Origin: Vicinamibacterales bacterium
Lineage (GTDB): Bacteria > Acidobacteriota > Vicinamibacteria > Vicinamibacterales > UBA2999
NCBI GenBank assembly: GCA_041659285.1
Contig: JBAZYO010000011.1
Location: 62,001 to 126,000 of the forward strand
Reading direction: 5' to 3'
DNA length: 64,000 bases
The position numbers were made by a program, and so were the translations under genes. Below, in pieces: positions 35,747-45,263 of the stretch. The notes below the pieces were generated by a model. The model saw only the letters and a list, made by a program, of their open reading frames with translations, did no database searches and had not been told where the DNA came from. Position 1 is the first letter of the stretch, and every line of letters begins with the position of its first letter.

Positions 35747-38350
35747 CTAGTCGTGTCTCAATGCGACTACCGGGTCGACTTGGGTAGCCCGGCGCGCAGG
35801 GAGATACGAGGCCACCACGGCGACCATTGTGAACAGGGCCGCGACCGCTACGTAGGTGGGCAGATCGAGCGGGGTGAGGTCGTACAGCATCCCCGATAGG
35901 TAGCTCGTCAGCGCGACCGCGCCGGAGAGACCGAGCCCGATGCCGACCGTCGCCAGCACGACGCCGTGCCGGAGCACCATCCTCAGCACGGCGCCGCGCT
36001 CAGCGCCGAGCGCCATCCGAATACCAATCTCCTGTGTGCGTTGACCGACCGCATAGGTTAGGACGCCGTAGATACCAATCGCCGCAATGACTGTTGCGAC
36101 CAGGGCGAACAGACCGAGTAGCAGGGCATAGAAACGCTGCCGGGTGAGCGACGACGCAACCAACTGCTCCATGGGCAGCATCGCATCGATGCCCGCCGCC
36201 GAATCCACGCGATTGACCACCGACCGCACCGCCGGCATTAGCGTGGCCGGATCACGATCGGTGCGCACAAAGAAGGACAGAAAGCCAAACGCCAGGCGTT
36301 CCTGCCCAGCCGTCGGCATCTTGCGGGCCTGCGTCAGGGCCAGCATCTGTCGATAGTCAACGAACATCTGCGGTGCCGGTTCCGCGTCGAGACGTGACTG
36401 CCGCATGTCCTCCACGACGCCGATGATCTGCTGGGGCGGAAAGTCCATACGCCCGTCCAGGTGCACGAGGCGACCAACCGGGTCTTCGTTGTTGAACAAT
36501 CGCCGCACGACTGTGCGGTTGACGATGATCACCGGCGGCGCACCGGCATCGTCGCTCGGGGCGAACCAGCGCCCCGACACCAGGCGAGCACCTACCGTCT
36601 GCAGGTAGTCATAGCTGACAGCGCGGATCTGCGGGTTGTCGGGGCTGTCGCGCATCTCGTCCGGCGTGCGACCCGCCGGCACGAACACGCCGAGCCGATC
36701 GACGATCCCCAGCAATGGCCCGGCATAGGTATAGCCGACACCTTGTGCGTCGGGCTGGCGGCGGAGTTCCGTGAGCAGGGCATCGATCAACGCCGCCTTG
36801 CGCGCGGTCGAATAGTCTTGCGGCATCACCAGATAAAAGGTGAGCAGCCCCGACGCATTCCAGCCAGGGTCCACGCGCGCCAGCCGGGAGAAGGAATTGA
36901 TTAACAAGCCGGCGCCAACGAGCAGCATCGTGGCCAACGCCAGTTGGGCGACAACCAGTGCGCTGCGGGCCCGCGTGTCGCCGCGACGGGCACCGCCTTG
37001 CCCGCCGGCGCCCCGGTAGTTCATGACCTGCGCGTGATCGACGCGCGACATCCTGAAGGCTGGCAGAACGCCAACCATCAGCGCGGTAGCCATCGCCAGG
37101 CTCATTGCCAACGCCAGGAGACCGAGGTCAACCCCGACCTCGTGCAGCCGTGGCAACATGGCGCCGCCAAACGACAGTTGAAACACGCCTTGCGCGTGCG
37201 GTGAGGCGAACTCGCGGAGCAGGTCGATGAAGCCCACCGCCATGATGGCACCGAGCACGCCGCCGATTACAGCCAGCACCATGCTCTCGGTCAGGAATTG
37301 CCGGAGGATGCGCCCACGACCGGCGCCAATGGCCAGGCGAACCGCCACTTCGCGCTGGCGTGCGGTACCGCGGGCGAGCAACAGGCCGGCGACGTTCGCG
37401 CACACGATGAGCAGTACCGCAGTGACGGCGATCGCGATCACGCGAAGCGCAGGACGGCTCGAGGCGACGACCTGCTCCTTGACACCTTCCACCGTAAAGC
37501 GCCGTTCACCGGTCGGTAGCGCTCTCGACATCGGTCCCGACGTCGGCTTGGGGCGGAGGCCGTCGCCGATGGCATTGGCTTCGTCGACCGCAACGGCCAG
37601 CGTTATCCCCTCCTGCAGCTTGGCCATGACGCCTCCGCCGGGCCACTTCCGGGCCGGCGAGCCTTCGGGGATGGGCGCCCAGTAGTCCGCGTTCGGAATC
37701 GGAAAGTCGAAGCTGGCCGGCATGACGCCGACGATCGTCAGCGGTGTCCCGTCCAGGAATCCTGCTTCCGGCCCGAGTGTCTTGAGTGTGATGGTGCGCC
37801 CAAGAATGCCGGGGTCGCCCTGAAAGTAGCGCTGCCACGCGCCTGTGCTGATGACGACGACCGTCGATCCGGGGGCCTCGTCGGCGGGGTCGAGCGTGCG
37901 ACCGAGGCGGGCGCTGGCGCCGAGCATGGCGAATGTGTTCGCCGAGACCAGCGCGCCGGTCAGTCGTGCGGAACCGGCCGCTGTCGGCATCAATGTGATC
38001 GGGGGCGTCAGGCTGAACGCCATGTCCGAGATGGTGGTGGTGACCTTCCGCCATTCCGCCATCTCGGCCCACGACATGCCGGTTCGGCGTAGCAGCGGCG
38101 AGCCAGGATTCGCAGGTGCCGCCCGCTCCACGATTCGCACCAGGCGATCGGAATCCCGGTACGGCAGCGGCTCGAGCAGCACGGTGTTGATGACGCTGAA
38201 CACCGCTGTGGCGGCACCTATGCCAAGGGCAAGCGTGAGGACCGCGGCAATCGTGAAGCCGGGACTCCGCCGAAGCCCACGGAACGCGTACGCCGTGTCG
38301 TCAGCCAAGTCTGCGACGAGGCTGCCCATCTGGTTCCCTAGATTCCCCAT
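35747..38350 (-). CDS. ADOP-type ABC transporter permease under BlaI-type control
   Basis: An 867-residue permease beginning near the membrane anchor (TAYAFRGLRRSPGFTIAAVL, then LALGIGAATAVFSVIN), without the helical N-domain. FtsX loops TARQREVAVRLAIGAGRGRI and VGQRTQEIGIRMALGAERGA; ends QVDPVVALRHD. The start at 38350 lies four bases from the first of two GTTAT-N4-ATAAC operators, and the BlaI-type repressor gene is divergent, 68 bp away. This is the only permease here linked to a BlaI rather than a PadR regulator. Confidence 0.92.
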   Translation of the reverse strand: MGNLGNQMGSLVADLADDTAYAFRGLRRSPGFTIAAVLTLALGIGAATAVFSVINTVLLEPLPYRDSDRLVRIVERAAPANPGSPLLRRTGMSWAEMAEWRKVTTTISDMAFSLTPPITLMPTAAGSARLTGALVSANTFAMLGASARLGRTLDPADEAPGSTVVVISTGAWQRYFQGDPGILGRTITLKTLGPEAGFLDGTPLTIVGVMPASFDFPIPNADYWAPIPEGSPARKWPGGGVMAKLQEGITLAVAVDEANAIGDGLRPKPTSGPMSRALPTGERRFTVEGVKEQVVASSRPALRVIAIAVTAVLLIVCANVAGLLLARGTARQREVAVRLAIGAGRGRILRQFLTESMVLAVIGGVLGAIMAVGFIDLLREFASPHAQGVFQLSFGGAMLPRLHEVGVDLGLLALAMSLAMATALMVGVLPAFRMSRVDHAQVMNYRGAGGQGGARRGDTRARSALVVAQLALATMLLVGAGLLINSFSRLARVDPGWNASGLLTFYLVMPQDYSTARKAALIDALLTELRRQPDAQGVGYTYAGPLLGIVDRLGVFVPAGRTPDEMRDSPDNPQIRAVSYDYLQTVGARLVSGRWFAPSDDAGAPPVIIVNRTVVRRLFNNEDPVGRLVHLDGRMDFPPQQIIGVVEDMRQSRLDAEPAPQMFVDYRQMLALTQARKMPTAGQERLAFGFLSFFVRTDRDPATLMPAVRSVVNRVDSAAGIDAMLPMEQLVASSLTRQRFYALLLGLFALVATVIAAIGIYGVLTYAVGQRTQEIGIRMALGAERGAVLRMVLRHGVVLATVGIGLGLSGAVALTSYLSGMLYDLTPLDLPTYVAVAALFTMVAVVASYLPARRATQVDPVVALRHD

Positions 38351-38354
38351 GGCC

Positions 38355-38403
38355 GTTATTTTTATAACACACCCAACGATGTTTTATTGTTATATTTATA
38401 ACA
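38355..38403. promoter_or_regulatory. Two BlaI-type operators in a divergent promoter
   Basis: GTTATTTTTATAAC at 38355-38368 and TGTTATATTTATAACA at 38388-38403 both have the plan GTTAT-N4-ATAAC, centred 34 bp apart. They fill most of the 68 bp between the permease start (38350, minus) and the repressor start (38419, plus). BlaI/MecI/CopY proteins bind comparable dyads; these are strongly AT-rich against the GC-rich background. One protein probably switches both transcripts. Confidence 0.7.
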
Positions 38404-38418
38404 CTTCGACCTTGGCTC

Positions 38419-38805
38419 ATGACAAAGCAGGCGCGACTGGTTCTAACGAAGCGAGAAAGACAGATCCTGGACGTGCTCTACCGCGTCGGCCGCGCGACCG
38501 TCTCTGAGGTGCAGGATGCGATTGGGATTGGAGGCAACTCAACGGTCCGCGCGCAGTTGCGGGTGCTGGAGCGCAAGGGACACGTCCGACACATTGAGCA
38601 AGGCCTCCGCTACATCTATACGCCCACAGTGCCACGGCACCAGGCGCGCGTGACAGCGATGAAGCATGTTGTGGAGACGTTCTTCCAAGGTTCATCCACC
38701 AGGGCATTGGCTACGCTGCTCGCGATCGAGGACGCCGAGCTGTCCGACGACGTACGCCAGGCGCTCGCCGAATCGGTCCATCGTGCTCTCGCTTTCGGCA
38801 AATGA
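38419..38805 (+). CDS. BlaI/MecI/CopY family transcriptional repressor
   Basis: A 128-residue winged-helix repressor: LTKRERQILDVLYRVGRATV, EVQDAIGIGGNSTVRAQLRV, ERKGHVRHIEQGLRYIYTP, followed by the short dimerisation tail typical of the family (MKHVVETFFQGS, LLAIEDAELSDD). In BlaI/MecI systems a membrane metallopeptidase cleaves the repressor; no BlaR1-like partner is in the window, so the trigger is unknown. The next gene overlaps by four bases (ATGA). Confidence 0.9.
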   Translation: MTKQARLVLTKRERQILDVLYRVGRATVSEVQDAIGIGGNSTVRAQLRVLERKGHVRHIEQGLRYIYTPTVPRHQARVTAMKHVVETFFQGSSTRALATLLAIEDAELSDDVRQALAESVHRALAFGK

Positions 38806-40337
38806 CCGCACGTCTCCCCAGCGTTTGTGTCTTGATTCTTGCCGCGGCTATCGCGGGATGCGCGAGTTCGCGTCGACGTGAGCCGACGGCGGTTCAGCCG
38901 CAGTTCGACCGGGTCGAAGCCTTGGTGTCGACCGGCTGCTACGCATGCTTGGCTGAGGCGGTGCAGCTCTATGCGCGCGGGCCGTCTGGGTCACGTATGC
39001 ACGAGCGAGCCATCAGGCAGCGGCAACTGGCCCTGACGTTAATGGCATTTCGTGAGAGGGAGTTGGCACTTCCCAACTCCGGGGCGGACCGCGCCGTCAT
39101 CGCGATTCCCTGGGCATCGCCACTACCTTTGGACGTATTCGCCATGGTCCTCCGTCAGCTGGACGACCGGGATAAGCCGATCGATACAGATTCTCCGGCG
39201 CCGGCCGATGCCACCACCACTGCGTTGACCCAGCTCCTGACGAAGCCGGCCACGCGGAATGTCGCGGTGGCGTACGCGTTGGCGATTACCTGCCCAAGGC
39301 CGGCATCCAGCGACATACCAGCCTCCTCCGATTGGTGGGTGCAGATCCGACGGGCCAACCTGTCCCTGCGCTATGCGGAGCTAACTTGCTCAACCGCAGC
39401 GGCGGCCGACGACGCTAGCGTCTTTATCGAGAGGGATCCAAGATTTGCGGAAGTTCACTATCAATCTGGTCTGGCGGCTCTGTACCATGGCCAGCTCATC
39501 TCGGCACATGAACAATTCGCCCTGGCCTGGAAGGGGCTGCCACACAGCGCCGTTGTGACCCTCTCGTTGGCAAATACCAGCCTTGCCTTGTCTAGGTTTG
39601 AGGAAGCCCTTCACCTCTTCACGGCCCCGCATGGTCTGAACGGCCAGCCGTCGGCACTGCTAGGCCAGGCGAAAGCATTGACCTATCTGGGCCGCCACGT
39701 CGAGGCCGTCACAATCCTCAGCTCCTTGATAGAACGCAGTGCGCCGAGTCCCGGCGAGAATTACTACTGGCGGGCCTGGAATCTGCTCAGCATGTCGCAG
39801 AGTCAGGCCGCGCACAAGGACGCTCTCGAAGCACTTAGATTCTGGCCGTCATCGCACGTCGAGCGGCTTGCGGGACTGACGGCGCGCGCGCTCGCACAAT
39901 ACAATGAGGCGCGCGTCCACTTTACCCAAGCCCTCGCGCTGGACCCCGGTGACTGTGAGTCGCGGTCGTACTTGGCGCAAATGGACGCCAAGGACAATAT
40001 GTTGCGCAAAGCCCTCGATGGACTCGACGCGTCGGCGTCGTGTTTCAATCGGGCGATTGCGGACCAGGAGGCGGCACTGCTGGCTGGAGTCGTCAAGGCT
40101 CAGGCCGGCGAGATCTTGCGGCTCGAGCAATGGCAGGCGTCGTCGCTGTACGGCGCGGCGATCGTAGCGAAGGTTCTTGGCCAGCGCGAGCTTGCGTTGG
40201 GTTATGCGAGGCGCCTTCTCGGTGATCCCAGGCTTGGGGGGCTCGCACGAGACTTCATTCTGGACATCGATGTCCCAGCGACAACGGGCGACCCGAGTAT
40301 TTTGAGCGTCGGCATCGCAAGACCACCATCATCGTGA
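38802..40337 (+). CDS. TPR-containing lipoprotein
   Basis: A 511-residue protein with a lipoprotein signal (CVLILAAAIAG then Cys20). From about residue 200 on it shows TPR-like helical repeats, e.g. AEVHYQSGLAALYHGQLISA, ALLGQAKALTYLGRHVEAVT and ALAQYNEARVHFTQALALDP. Probably anchored in the cell envelope as a scaffold or sensor. Its overlap with the BlaI gene suggests co-expression and a link to the divergent permease. No enzyme motif seen. Confidence 0.75.
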   Translation: MTARLPSVCVLILAAAIAGCASSRRREPTAVQPQFDRVEALVSTGCYACLAEAVQLYARGPSGSRMHERAIRQRQLALTLMAFRERELALPNSGADRAVIAIPWASPLPLDVFAMVLRQLDDRDKPIDTDSPAPADATTTALTQLLTKPATRNVAVAYALAITCPRPASSDIPASSDWWVQIRRANLSLRYAELTCSTAAAADDASVFIERDPRFAEVHYQSGLAALYHGQLISAHEQFALAWKGLPHSAVVTLSLANTSLALSRFEEALHLFTAPHGLNGQPSALLGQAKALTYLGRHVEAVTILSSLIERSAPSPGENYYWRAWNLLSMSQSQAAHKDALEALRFWPSSHVERLAGLTARALAQYNEARVHFTQALALDPGDCESRSYLAQMDAKDNMLRKALDGLDASASCFNRAIADQEAALLAGVVKAQAGEILRLEQWQASSLYGAAIVAKVLGQRELALGYARRLLGDPRLGGLARDFILDIDVPATTGDPSILSVGIARPPSS

Positions 40338-40679
40338 GCGCCCCCCGGAACGCCATTGCACATCAATTTGTGCGGCGCTTCATGGCCCCAATCGAGCGAT
40401 CTGTACGGTGATAGGCAAGTGGTCTCCCACCGATCCGAGGCTGGGCCTCCGGTTGCATCGCACTTGGCCGCTAAGGGCTCCTGCGCTGGCCGTCGTCCAT
40501 CTTGCGCGAGTTGTGGCGGAACTCAAATTCGTTCAGTCTTCAAGCGCCGCGTTTCGAGGATCCTTTGGAAGGTCAGCCATTCGCGAAGCCTATACAGGCC
40601 TTCGCTCGGTCACAACCATCCATCTCTACTAGTGGCCATCTGAGCGTCTTTTCCAGTGTCGGATGCTCCGACCAATCAC
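40338..40679. other. Gene-free stretch
   Basis: 342 bp between the convergent TPR lipoprotein and permease genes. Open frames here lack protein-like composition and overlap each other. No repeat or terminator hairpin was recognised. Confidence 0.5.
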
Positions 40680-43280
40680 TCAGTCGTGGCGCAACGCTAT
40701 CAACGGGTCCACGCGGGCCGCCCTGGCCGAGGGTAGATAGCAGGCGACCAACGCCACCACGATCCAGATAGTGCCCACGGCTACGTGCAGCAAGAACCCC
40801 GGTCGTGCAATTCCCTCTAGGGTCGAAGCCGCCATACCAGTTAGTGCTGCTGTCAAGACTTCACCGATCCCAACACCGGCCAGTACGATCATGAGCCCCT
40901 GGCCCATGACCTCCCGGAAGACGGCGGCCCGGCTGGCCCCCAGTGCCATCCGCACACCGATCTCCTGTGTGCGAAGGCTCACACGATAGGCGATCGTCCC
41001 GCATAAGCCCACCGCGGCCAATACCAGCGCCAGAAGCCCAAAGACCGCTAGCACCGAGGTCAGCCAGCTCTCAGCTGCGCGTGACTCGCCGACTGGAACC
41101 GCGAGCGGCTGCACGTCGTAGACCCGGATTCCTTGACCCATGCCGAGAAGCGCTCGTCGCACCGGCTGCGTTAATGCCGCTGGGTCACCGCTCGTGACCA
41201 AGACAATGGTCGTGAACGTGCCGCCGGGCCGTCGCATGAGGGGACGATAGAGGTGCGGTTTTGGTAATTCACCCATCTGCCGAATCGCGGAATCTCCGGC
41301 GACGCCGGAGACTACGGCGGACTCTGACGAGTCGCATCCGATCAAGACAGGCTGACCCACCGGCGAGCGGCCCGGCCACACGGTTCGGGCGAGACTCTCG
41401 TTGACGATGATTGGCGTAGCAGCGCCTTGAGGTCCATCAATCTCGAACTCCTCCCCTGCCACCAAGCGGATGCCGAGCGTCCTAAGGTAGCCGGCGCCGA
41501 TCTCGCTGGCAGTGGTCGCGACCTTCGCTCCGCCAGGCGACGACAAACAGTCCGATCCTGCCGGTATCAGCGGCAGAATCGATGTCAGGGCGGCGGCCTC
41601 AATACCTGGGATCGCACGCAGACGCTCCAGAGCGTCGGCGTAGAAATGCCGACGTCGATCGAGATCGGAGGATGCCGGAGGGAGTGCGGTGTGCGCGTAG
41701 AGGCGGCCGGTGACCGCGAATCCAGGATCGCTACTCCGCAGTTGTGCCAGACCTTGCAAGAAGCTGCCAGCAACAAAGAGCAGGACGAGCGACATAACGA
41801 CCTGACCTACTAACCCCCATGGTAGGCGCCGGAGACGACCGCCACGCACATCGCGCGGAAACGAGACGGCAACGTCCGATGCGCGCCACGCTGGCAAAAC
41901 ACCGCATAAAGCCGCTGCCACCACCGTCACCGCCGACGTGAAGACCAGTGCTCGCCAATCCAGAGACAGATCAACGTGGAGCGCGAACACCGCAACGGAC
42001 GGCGGGAATGTCGCCTGCAGCAGCCTATTTGCCCAGGTGGCGAGTAAGATGCCGGTAATGGCACCGGCCCCTGCCAGCATGACGGCCTCCGTCAGCAACT
42101 GCTGCACCAAGCGCGCCCTGGAGGCGCCCAGCGCGCGTCGCATGACCAACTCGCGTCGGCGGAGCGCACCGCGCGCCAACAGGAGGTGGCCCACGTTGGC
42201 GCACGCGATCAGCAGAACCAGCCCCACGACAGCTCCCAGTAGCGTCATCAGCGACGCTGCCGTGGCCCGGCCGGGGCTATTTGGTTGCCCGCGAACCACC
42301 GTGGTGACGATTGGCGACGGCGCTGGATCCGATGCGAATCGTTCCGTGCGGAGTTGCGCGTCGATCGCATTCAGTTCAGCATTTGCCTGACCGGCAGTCG
42401 CCCCAGGACTCAGCCTTCCGAACATCATCAGCATGTTGAAGGGTCGGTCCTCGGCCAGCCGTGCGGCCAGCCGCGGGCGCGTTTGCGTGGGCACCCAGAG
42501 GTCGGTCCGCATCGGCGCGAAGACGCCCCCAAAGTCTGGCGCGGTCACCCCGACGATCGTGTAGGTCTGTGACTCGGACCGAATGGTCCGACCGATGGCG
42601 TCCAGTCGGCGCTGAAACTTGCGCTCCCAGACCGAGTCGCTGATCACGGCTCCGAGCTCGTGGTCATCGCTAAACCACCGGCCAGCTAACAGCCGCATGC
42701 CAATGATGTCGCCATAATTAGCTGAGACTACTTCCGCAACTGCGATGTCGCTGTCGCCATCGACGTCCAAATCTGATTCCATCGGCACGCTGGCGGCGAT
42801 GCCCGAGAGAGTTTGCGCTCGATCGCGATACGCCTGGTAAGCGCGATAGGAGAATGCCCCGCCTTGGCCACGCTCGACCCGCAGCAACCGGTCGGGTTCA
42901 GTCACCGGCATCGGCCGGAGCAACACGGCGTTCAGCACGCCGAATATCGCGGTGTTGACCCCAATCCCGAGGCCGAGACAGAGGATGGCCAGCGCAGTGA
43001 CGCCTGGCGACTTCCTCCCCTGCCGGATTGCGTACCGGACGTCGCACACGATGGCTTCGATGAAGGCGGTTCCCCGCACGTCGCGGTGCGCCTCCTTCAC
43101 CTGATCGAACCCGCCGAACTCAATCCGGGATGCTCGGACGGCTTCATCTCGTGTCAGCCCCCGGCGGATATGGGCCTCTACGAGGTTCTCGAAGTGGCTG
43201 CGAATCTCTTCATCCAGCTCGCGCTCGACAGCGTCTCGCCGGAAGAGGGAACGGCATCGGCACCACCAATCGTTGAGCAC
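40680..43280 (-). CDS. ADOP-type ABC transporter permease
   Basis: An 866-residue permease with full N-domain (RRDAVERELDEEIRSHFENL, ASRIEFGGFDQVKEAHRD). First FtsX loop LRRRELVMRRALGASRARL, second VSLRTQEIGVRMALGASRAA, tail RVDPLIALRHD. It is read from a GTG at 43280, nine bases after the PadR stop; the overlapping ATG at 43282 is in another frame. Forms a two-gene unit with that regulator. Confidence 0.92.
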   Translation of the reverse strand: MLNDWWCRCRSLFRRDAVERELDEEIRSHFENLVEAHIRRGLTRDEAVRASRIEFGGFDQVKEAHRDVRGTAFIEAIVCDVRYAIRQGRKSPGVTALAILCLGLGIGVNTAIFGVLNAVLLRPMPVTEPDRLLRVERGQGGAFSYRAYQAYRDRAQTLSGIAASVPMESDLDVDGDSDIAVAEVVSANYGDIIGMRLLAGRWFSDDHELGAVISDSVWERKFQRRLDAIGRTIRSESQTYTIVGVTAPDFGGVFAPMRTDLWVPTQTRPRLAARLAEDRPFNMLMMFGRLSPGATAGQANAELNAIDAQLRTERFASDPAPSPIVTTVVRGQPNSPGRATAASLMTLLGAVVGLVLLIACANVGHLLLARGALRRRELVMRRALGASRARLVQQLLTEAVMLAGAGAITGILLATWANRLLQATFPPSVAVFALHVDLSLDWRALVFTSAVTVVAAALCGVLPAWRASDVAVSFPRDVRGGRLRRLPWGLVGQVVMSLVLLFVAGSFLQGLAQLRSSDPGFAVTGRLYAHTALPPASSDLDRRRHFYADALERLRAIPGIEAAALTSILPLIPAGSDCLSSPGGAKVATTASEIGAGYLRTLGIRLVAGEEFEIDGPQGAATPIIVNESLARTVWPGRSPVGQPVLIGCDSSESAVVSGVAGDSAIRQMGELPKPHLYRPLMRRPGGTFTTIVLVTSGDPAALTQPVRRALLGMGQGIRVYDVQPLAVPVGESRAAESWLTSVLAVFGLLALVLAAVGLCGTIAYRVSLRTQEIGVRMALGASRAAVFREVMGQGLMIVLAGVGIGEVLTAALTGMAASTLEGIARPGFLLHVAVGTIWIVVALVACYLPSARAARVDPLIALRHD

Positions 43281-43289
43281 ATCGTCCTC

Positions 43290-43622
43290 CTATGTCCTGT
43301 CGAGGACGAGTGCCACGGCGACGCTCAGCTTGTTCCAAGCGGAGATCTCGGTCTCCAGACGCGCGCGACCGCGCTTTGTCAGCTCGTAGTACTTGGCCCG
43401 CCGGTTGTTGTCTGACGTTCCCCATTCCGTCCTGACCAGGCCCGCTCGCTCGAGCCTATGGAGAGCGGGATACAGCGAGCCTTGACGGATGTCCAGCGTA
43501 GCGCTGGATATCTGATGGAGCCGCTCGGCGATCGCCCAGCCATGGCGTGACTCAGTGGCCAAGGTCTTGAGGATTAGTAGATCCAGAGTCCCTTGTGGCA
43601 GTTCCACTCGCGCTGACGTCAT
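43290..43622 (-). CDS. PadR family transcriptional regulator (acidobacterial type)
   Basis: A 110-residue regulator: LPQGTLDLLILKTLATESRH, RQGSLYPALHRLERAGLV, DNNRRAKYYELTKRGRARL. ATG 43622 was chosen over a longer frame to 43688 because that frame runs through the 12-bp-arm palindrome at 43637-43675, which is a likely operator. Heads the unit with the permease at 40680. Confidence 0.92.
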   Translation of the reverse strand: MTSARVELPQGTLDLLILKTLATESRHGWAIAERLHQISSATLDIRQGSLYPALHRLERAGLVRTEWGTSDNNRRAKYYELTKRGRARLETEISAWNKLSVAVALVLDRT

Positions 43623-43636
43623 ACTCGCTCTCCTTT

Positions 43637-43675
43637 CGCTTCGACAGGAGTCTAATGGACCGCCCTGTCGAAGCG
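43637..43675. promoter_or_regulatory. Perfect 12-bp inverted repeat, likely PadR operator
   Basis: CGCTTCGACAGG at 43637-43648 and its exact complement CCTGTCGAAGCG at 43664-43675 are separated by 15 bases. The site ends 14 bp upstream of the PadR start. It is the longest perfect regulator-linked palindrome in the window. Confidence 0.6.
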
Positions 43676-43856
43676 CAAGGGGTCGCAAATGGCGGCATGG
43701 AACAGACGGATTCCCTGCGAACGACCTTCAGCCGTGAGATCGTCGGCAGAGATTCTCGACACCGGAGATCGCGCTCGTCAATCGCCCCGAACGCCTAAGT
43801 CCCTCTTGCCTCACAGCCTGAGAACGACAGCACGGCAACGAATCCCTGCTTATCCG

Positions 43857-44102
43857 CTACGACTCACGTCGAACGCCGTGCTTTTGATTCTGCAGTCGCC
43901 TGAACTCGCGATAGCACTCCGAACAGGTCAGTAGGTGCTCGTAGGCTGGATCCCCGAGCGGCTGGTTGCGGCCGGCGAGCTCTGAGAGGATCTTTGGCGA
44001 CAGACAGCCGACGCGGCTGGGATTGGGATTGGCCGTGCCCAAAACCTCATCGAGATCCTCCTGAAACTCAGGGTCACCTTTCGGCTGATCATCGTTGGCC
44101 AT
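43857..44102 (-). CDS. Small anti-sigma-type zinc-finger protein
   Basis: An 81-residue soluble protein with YEHLLTCSECYREFRRLQ near the C-terminus, the His-x3-Cys-x2-Cys arrangement of anti-sigma zinc-finger (zf-HC2) domains, here at the C-terminus and without a membrane segment. Its ATG abuts the stop of the sigma-factor gene. The partnership is inferred from that adjacency. Confidence 0.6.
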   Translation of the reverse strand: MANDDQPKGDPEFQEDLDEVLGTANPNPSRVGCLSPKILSELAGRNQPLGDPAYEHLLTCSECYREFRRLQNQKHGVRRES

Positions 44103-44705
44103 TTACGGTTCTCTACACCCATCCTCAGGTGGGATGTCGAAGGGCTTCTCGGTGGCGCGGTCCGCGGCGCCGAGAACGCGCCGGATCTTCTGTTTCGCCC
44201 GAGAGAATATCGTATCCACCGAGACCACCGATCGTTGCCGGTGATTGGCAATCTCCTGGCTTGAAAAGCCGGCCTGCTTCCACAAGCAAATCAGCCGTTC
44301 TTCACGTGACAGCTTCGCCAACAGCTCACGGAGCAATACTTGCCGTTCGATATCCTCCGCTGTTCCCGTCCTGCAGGGTGCGGCCGCCAGCCTCGCTGAG
44401 CTCGCCTCCGAGTCAAGAGTCTTCTGCATTACTCGGGTAGAGCCGAGCCGAAGCTGTGATGTCGCCACGCTACGGATCACGACCCAAGCGTAGCCGTGAA
44501 GCTTCTCGACCGGACCGGCTCGCTGCTCGCGCCTACTGATTCGACGCCCTGCTTCTTCTATCACTTCGGTAACCGTCACTTCGTCATGCAGTGCCGGAAA
44601 TTCCCGGCGGAGTCGGGCGGCCAACTGGGTGAGCACTCGCTCAAGTCGCGGGTGGAACGGTGTTCCATCGCTATCGAGCAGCCCCATCGTTCGTAGGTGC
44701 TCCAT
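44103..44705 (-). CDS. Sigma-70-type (ECF-like) RNA polymerase sigma factor
   Basis: A 200-residue protein. Region-2-like sequence KLHGYAWVVIRSVATSQLR lies near residue 90, and a clear region 4 follows: LSREERLICLWKQAGFSSQE, then RQRSVVSVDTIFSRAKQKIR. A sigma factor with an adjacent zinc-finger protein, divergent to the first secretion gene (163 bp away), could control the conjugation operon; this is inference. It may also be an unrelated pair. Confidence 0.7.
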   Translation of the reverse strand: MEHLRTMGLLDSDGTPFHPRLERVLTQLAARLRREFPALHDEVTVTEVIEEAGRRISRREQRAGPVEKLHGYAWVVIRSVATSQLRLGSTRVMQKTLDSEASSARLAAAPCRTGTAEDIERQVLLRELLAKLSREERLICLWKQAGFSSQEIANHRQRSVVSVDTIFSRAKQKIRRVLGAADRATEKPFDIPPEDGCREP

Positions 44706-44867
44706 GGTGCGTCCCTAATCGCCGGGGAGGCGGCGGGAAGCGATTGTTTCAGTATCGAACTGACTCTCTACGTTACTCAGACGTGTAAGGTTTCAGTGCC
44801 CGATGGCGTTCAATCGGTTACGGGACGATCTTGGGGAAAGGTCGTCGTCGGATTCGAGGTGAACGAC

Positions 44868-45257
44868 ATGCCAGATCGCATCCATCGTGTTTCTCGATCC
44901 AGTCGAGAATCTACCGTCGTCACACAGACGATTTCAAGCGCAAAGTTTCGGGAAGACTCGTCGAACACGCGGCCACGACGCTGGTCGATCGCGTCAATCC
45001 TTGAAGCCTTCATTACGGTTGTGCTTCTGCTGCCAGCCGTCGCGTTTGCGCAGCAGTCACCTTGGGAGCGGGCCGCCAGCAATCTCGAGTTCACGTTCAC
45101 CGGGCCGCTCGCGCGGTCGCTCGCCCTAGTAGCCATCGTGATCGGTGGCCTCATGTTCATGTTTGGCGAAGGTGGGGCCAAGCGACAGATCTCCGGGATC
45201 GTATTCGGTGGCGGACTGGCTCTGTTCGCAGCCCAGTTCATGACGTGGTTGTTCTGA
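44868..45257 (+). CDS. VirB2/TrbC family pilin subunit
   Basis: A 129-residue precursor with a long N-terminal signal (SIASILEAFITVVLLLPAVA then FAQQ) and two hydrophobic helices in the mature part (RSLALVAIVIGGLMFMF; ISGIVFGGGLALFAAQFM), the VirB2/TrbC pilin plan. It would be the major subunit of the conjugative pilus. ATG 44868 is preceded by GAGGTG; the open frame extends upstream to 44697 but without pilin features. First gene of the conjugation operon. Confidence 0.85.
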   Translation: MPDRIHRVSRSSRESTVVTQTISSAKFREDSSNTRPRRWSIASILEAFITVVLLLPAVAFAQQSPWERAASNLEFTFTGPLARSLALVAIVIGGLMFMFGEGGAKRQISGIVFGGGLALFAAQFMTWLF

Positions 45258-45263
45258 CCGGCC

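Noticed and set aside
35584..35899. Short plus-strand frames in the gap before the permease at 35.7 kb
   Set aside because: They overlap the permease end on the other strand and lack start sites and motifs.
40356..40771. Three overlapping plus-strand frames after the TPR lipoprotein gene
   Set aside because: Mutually overlapping, biased composition, no ribosome sites.
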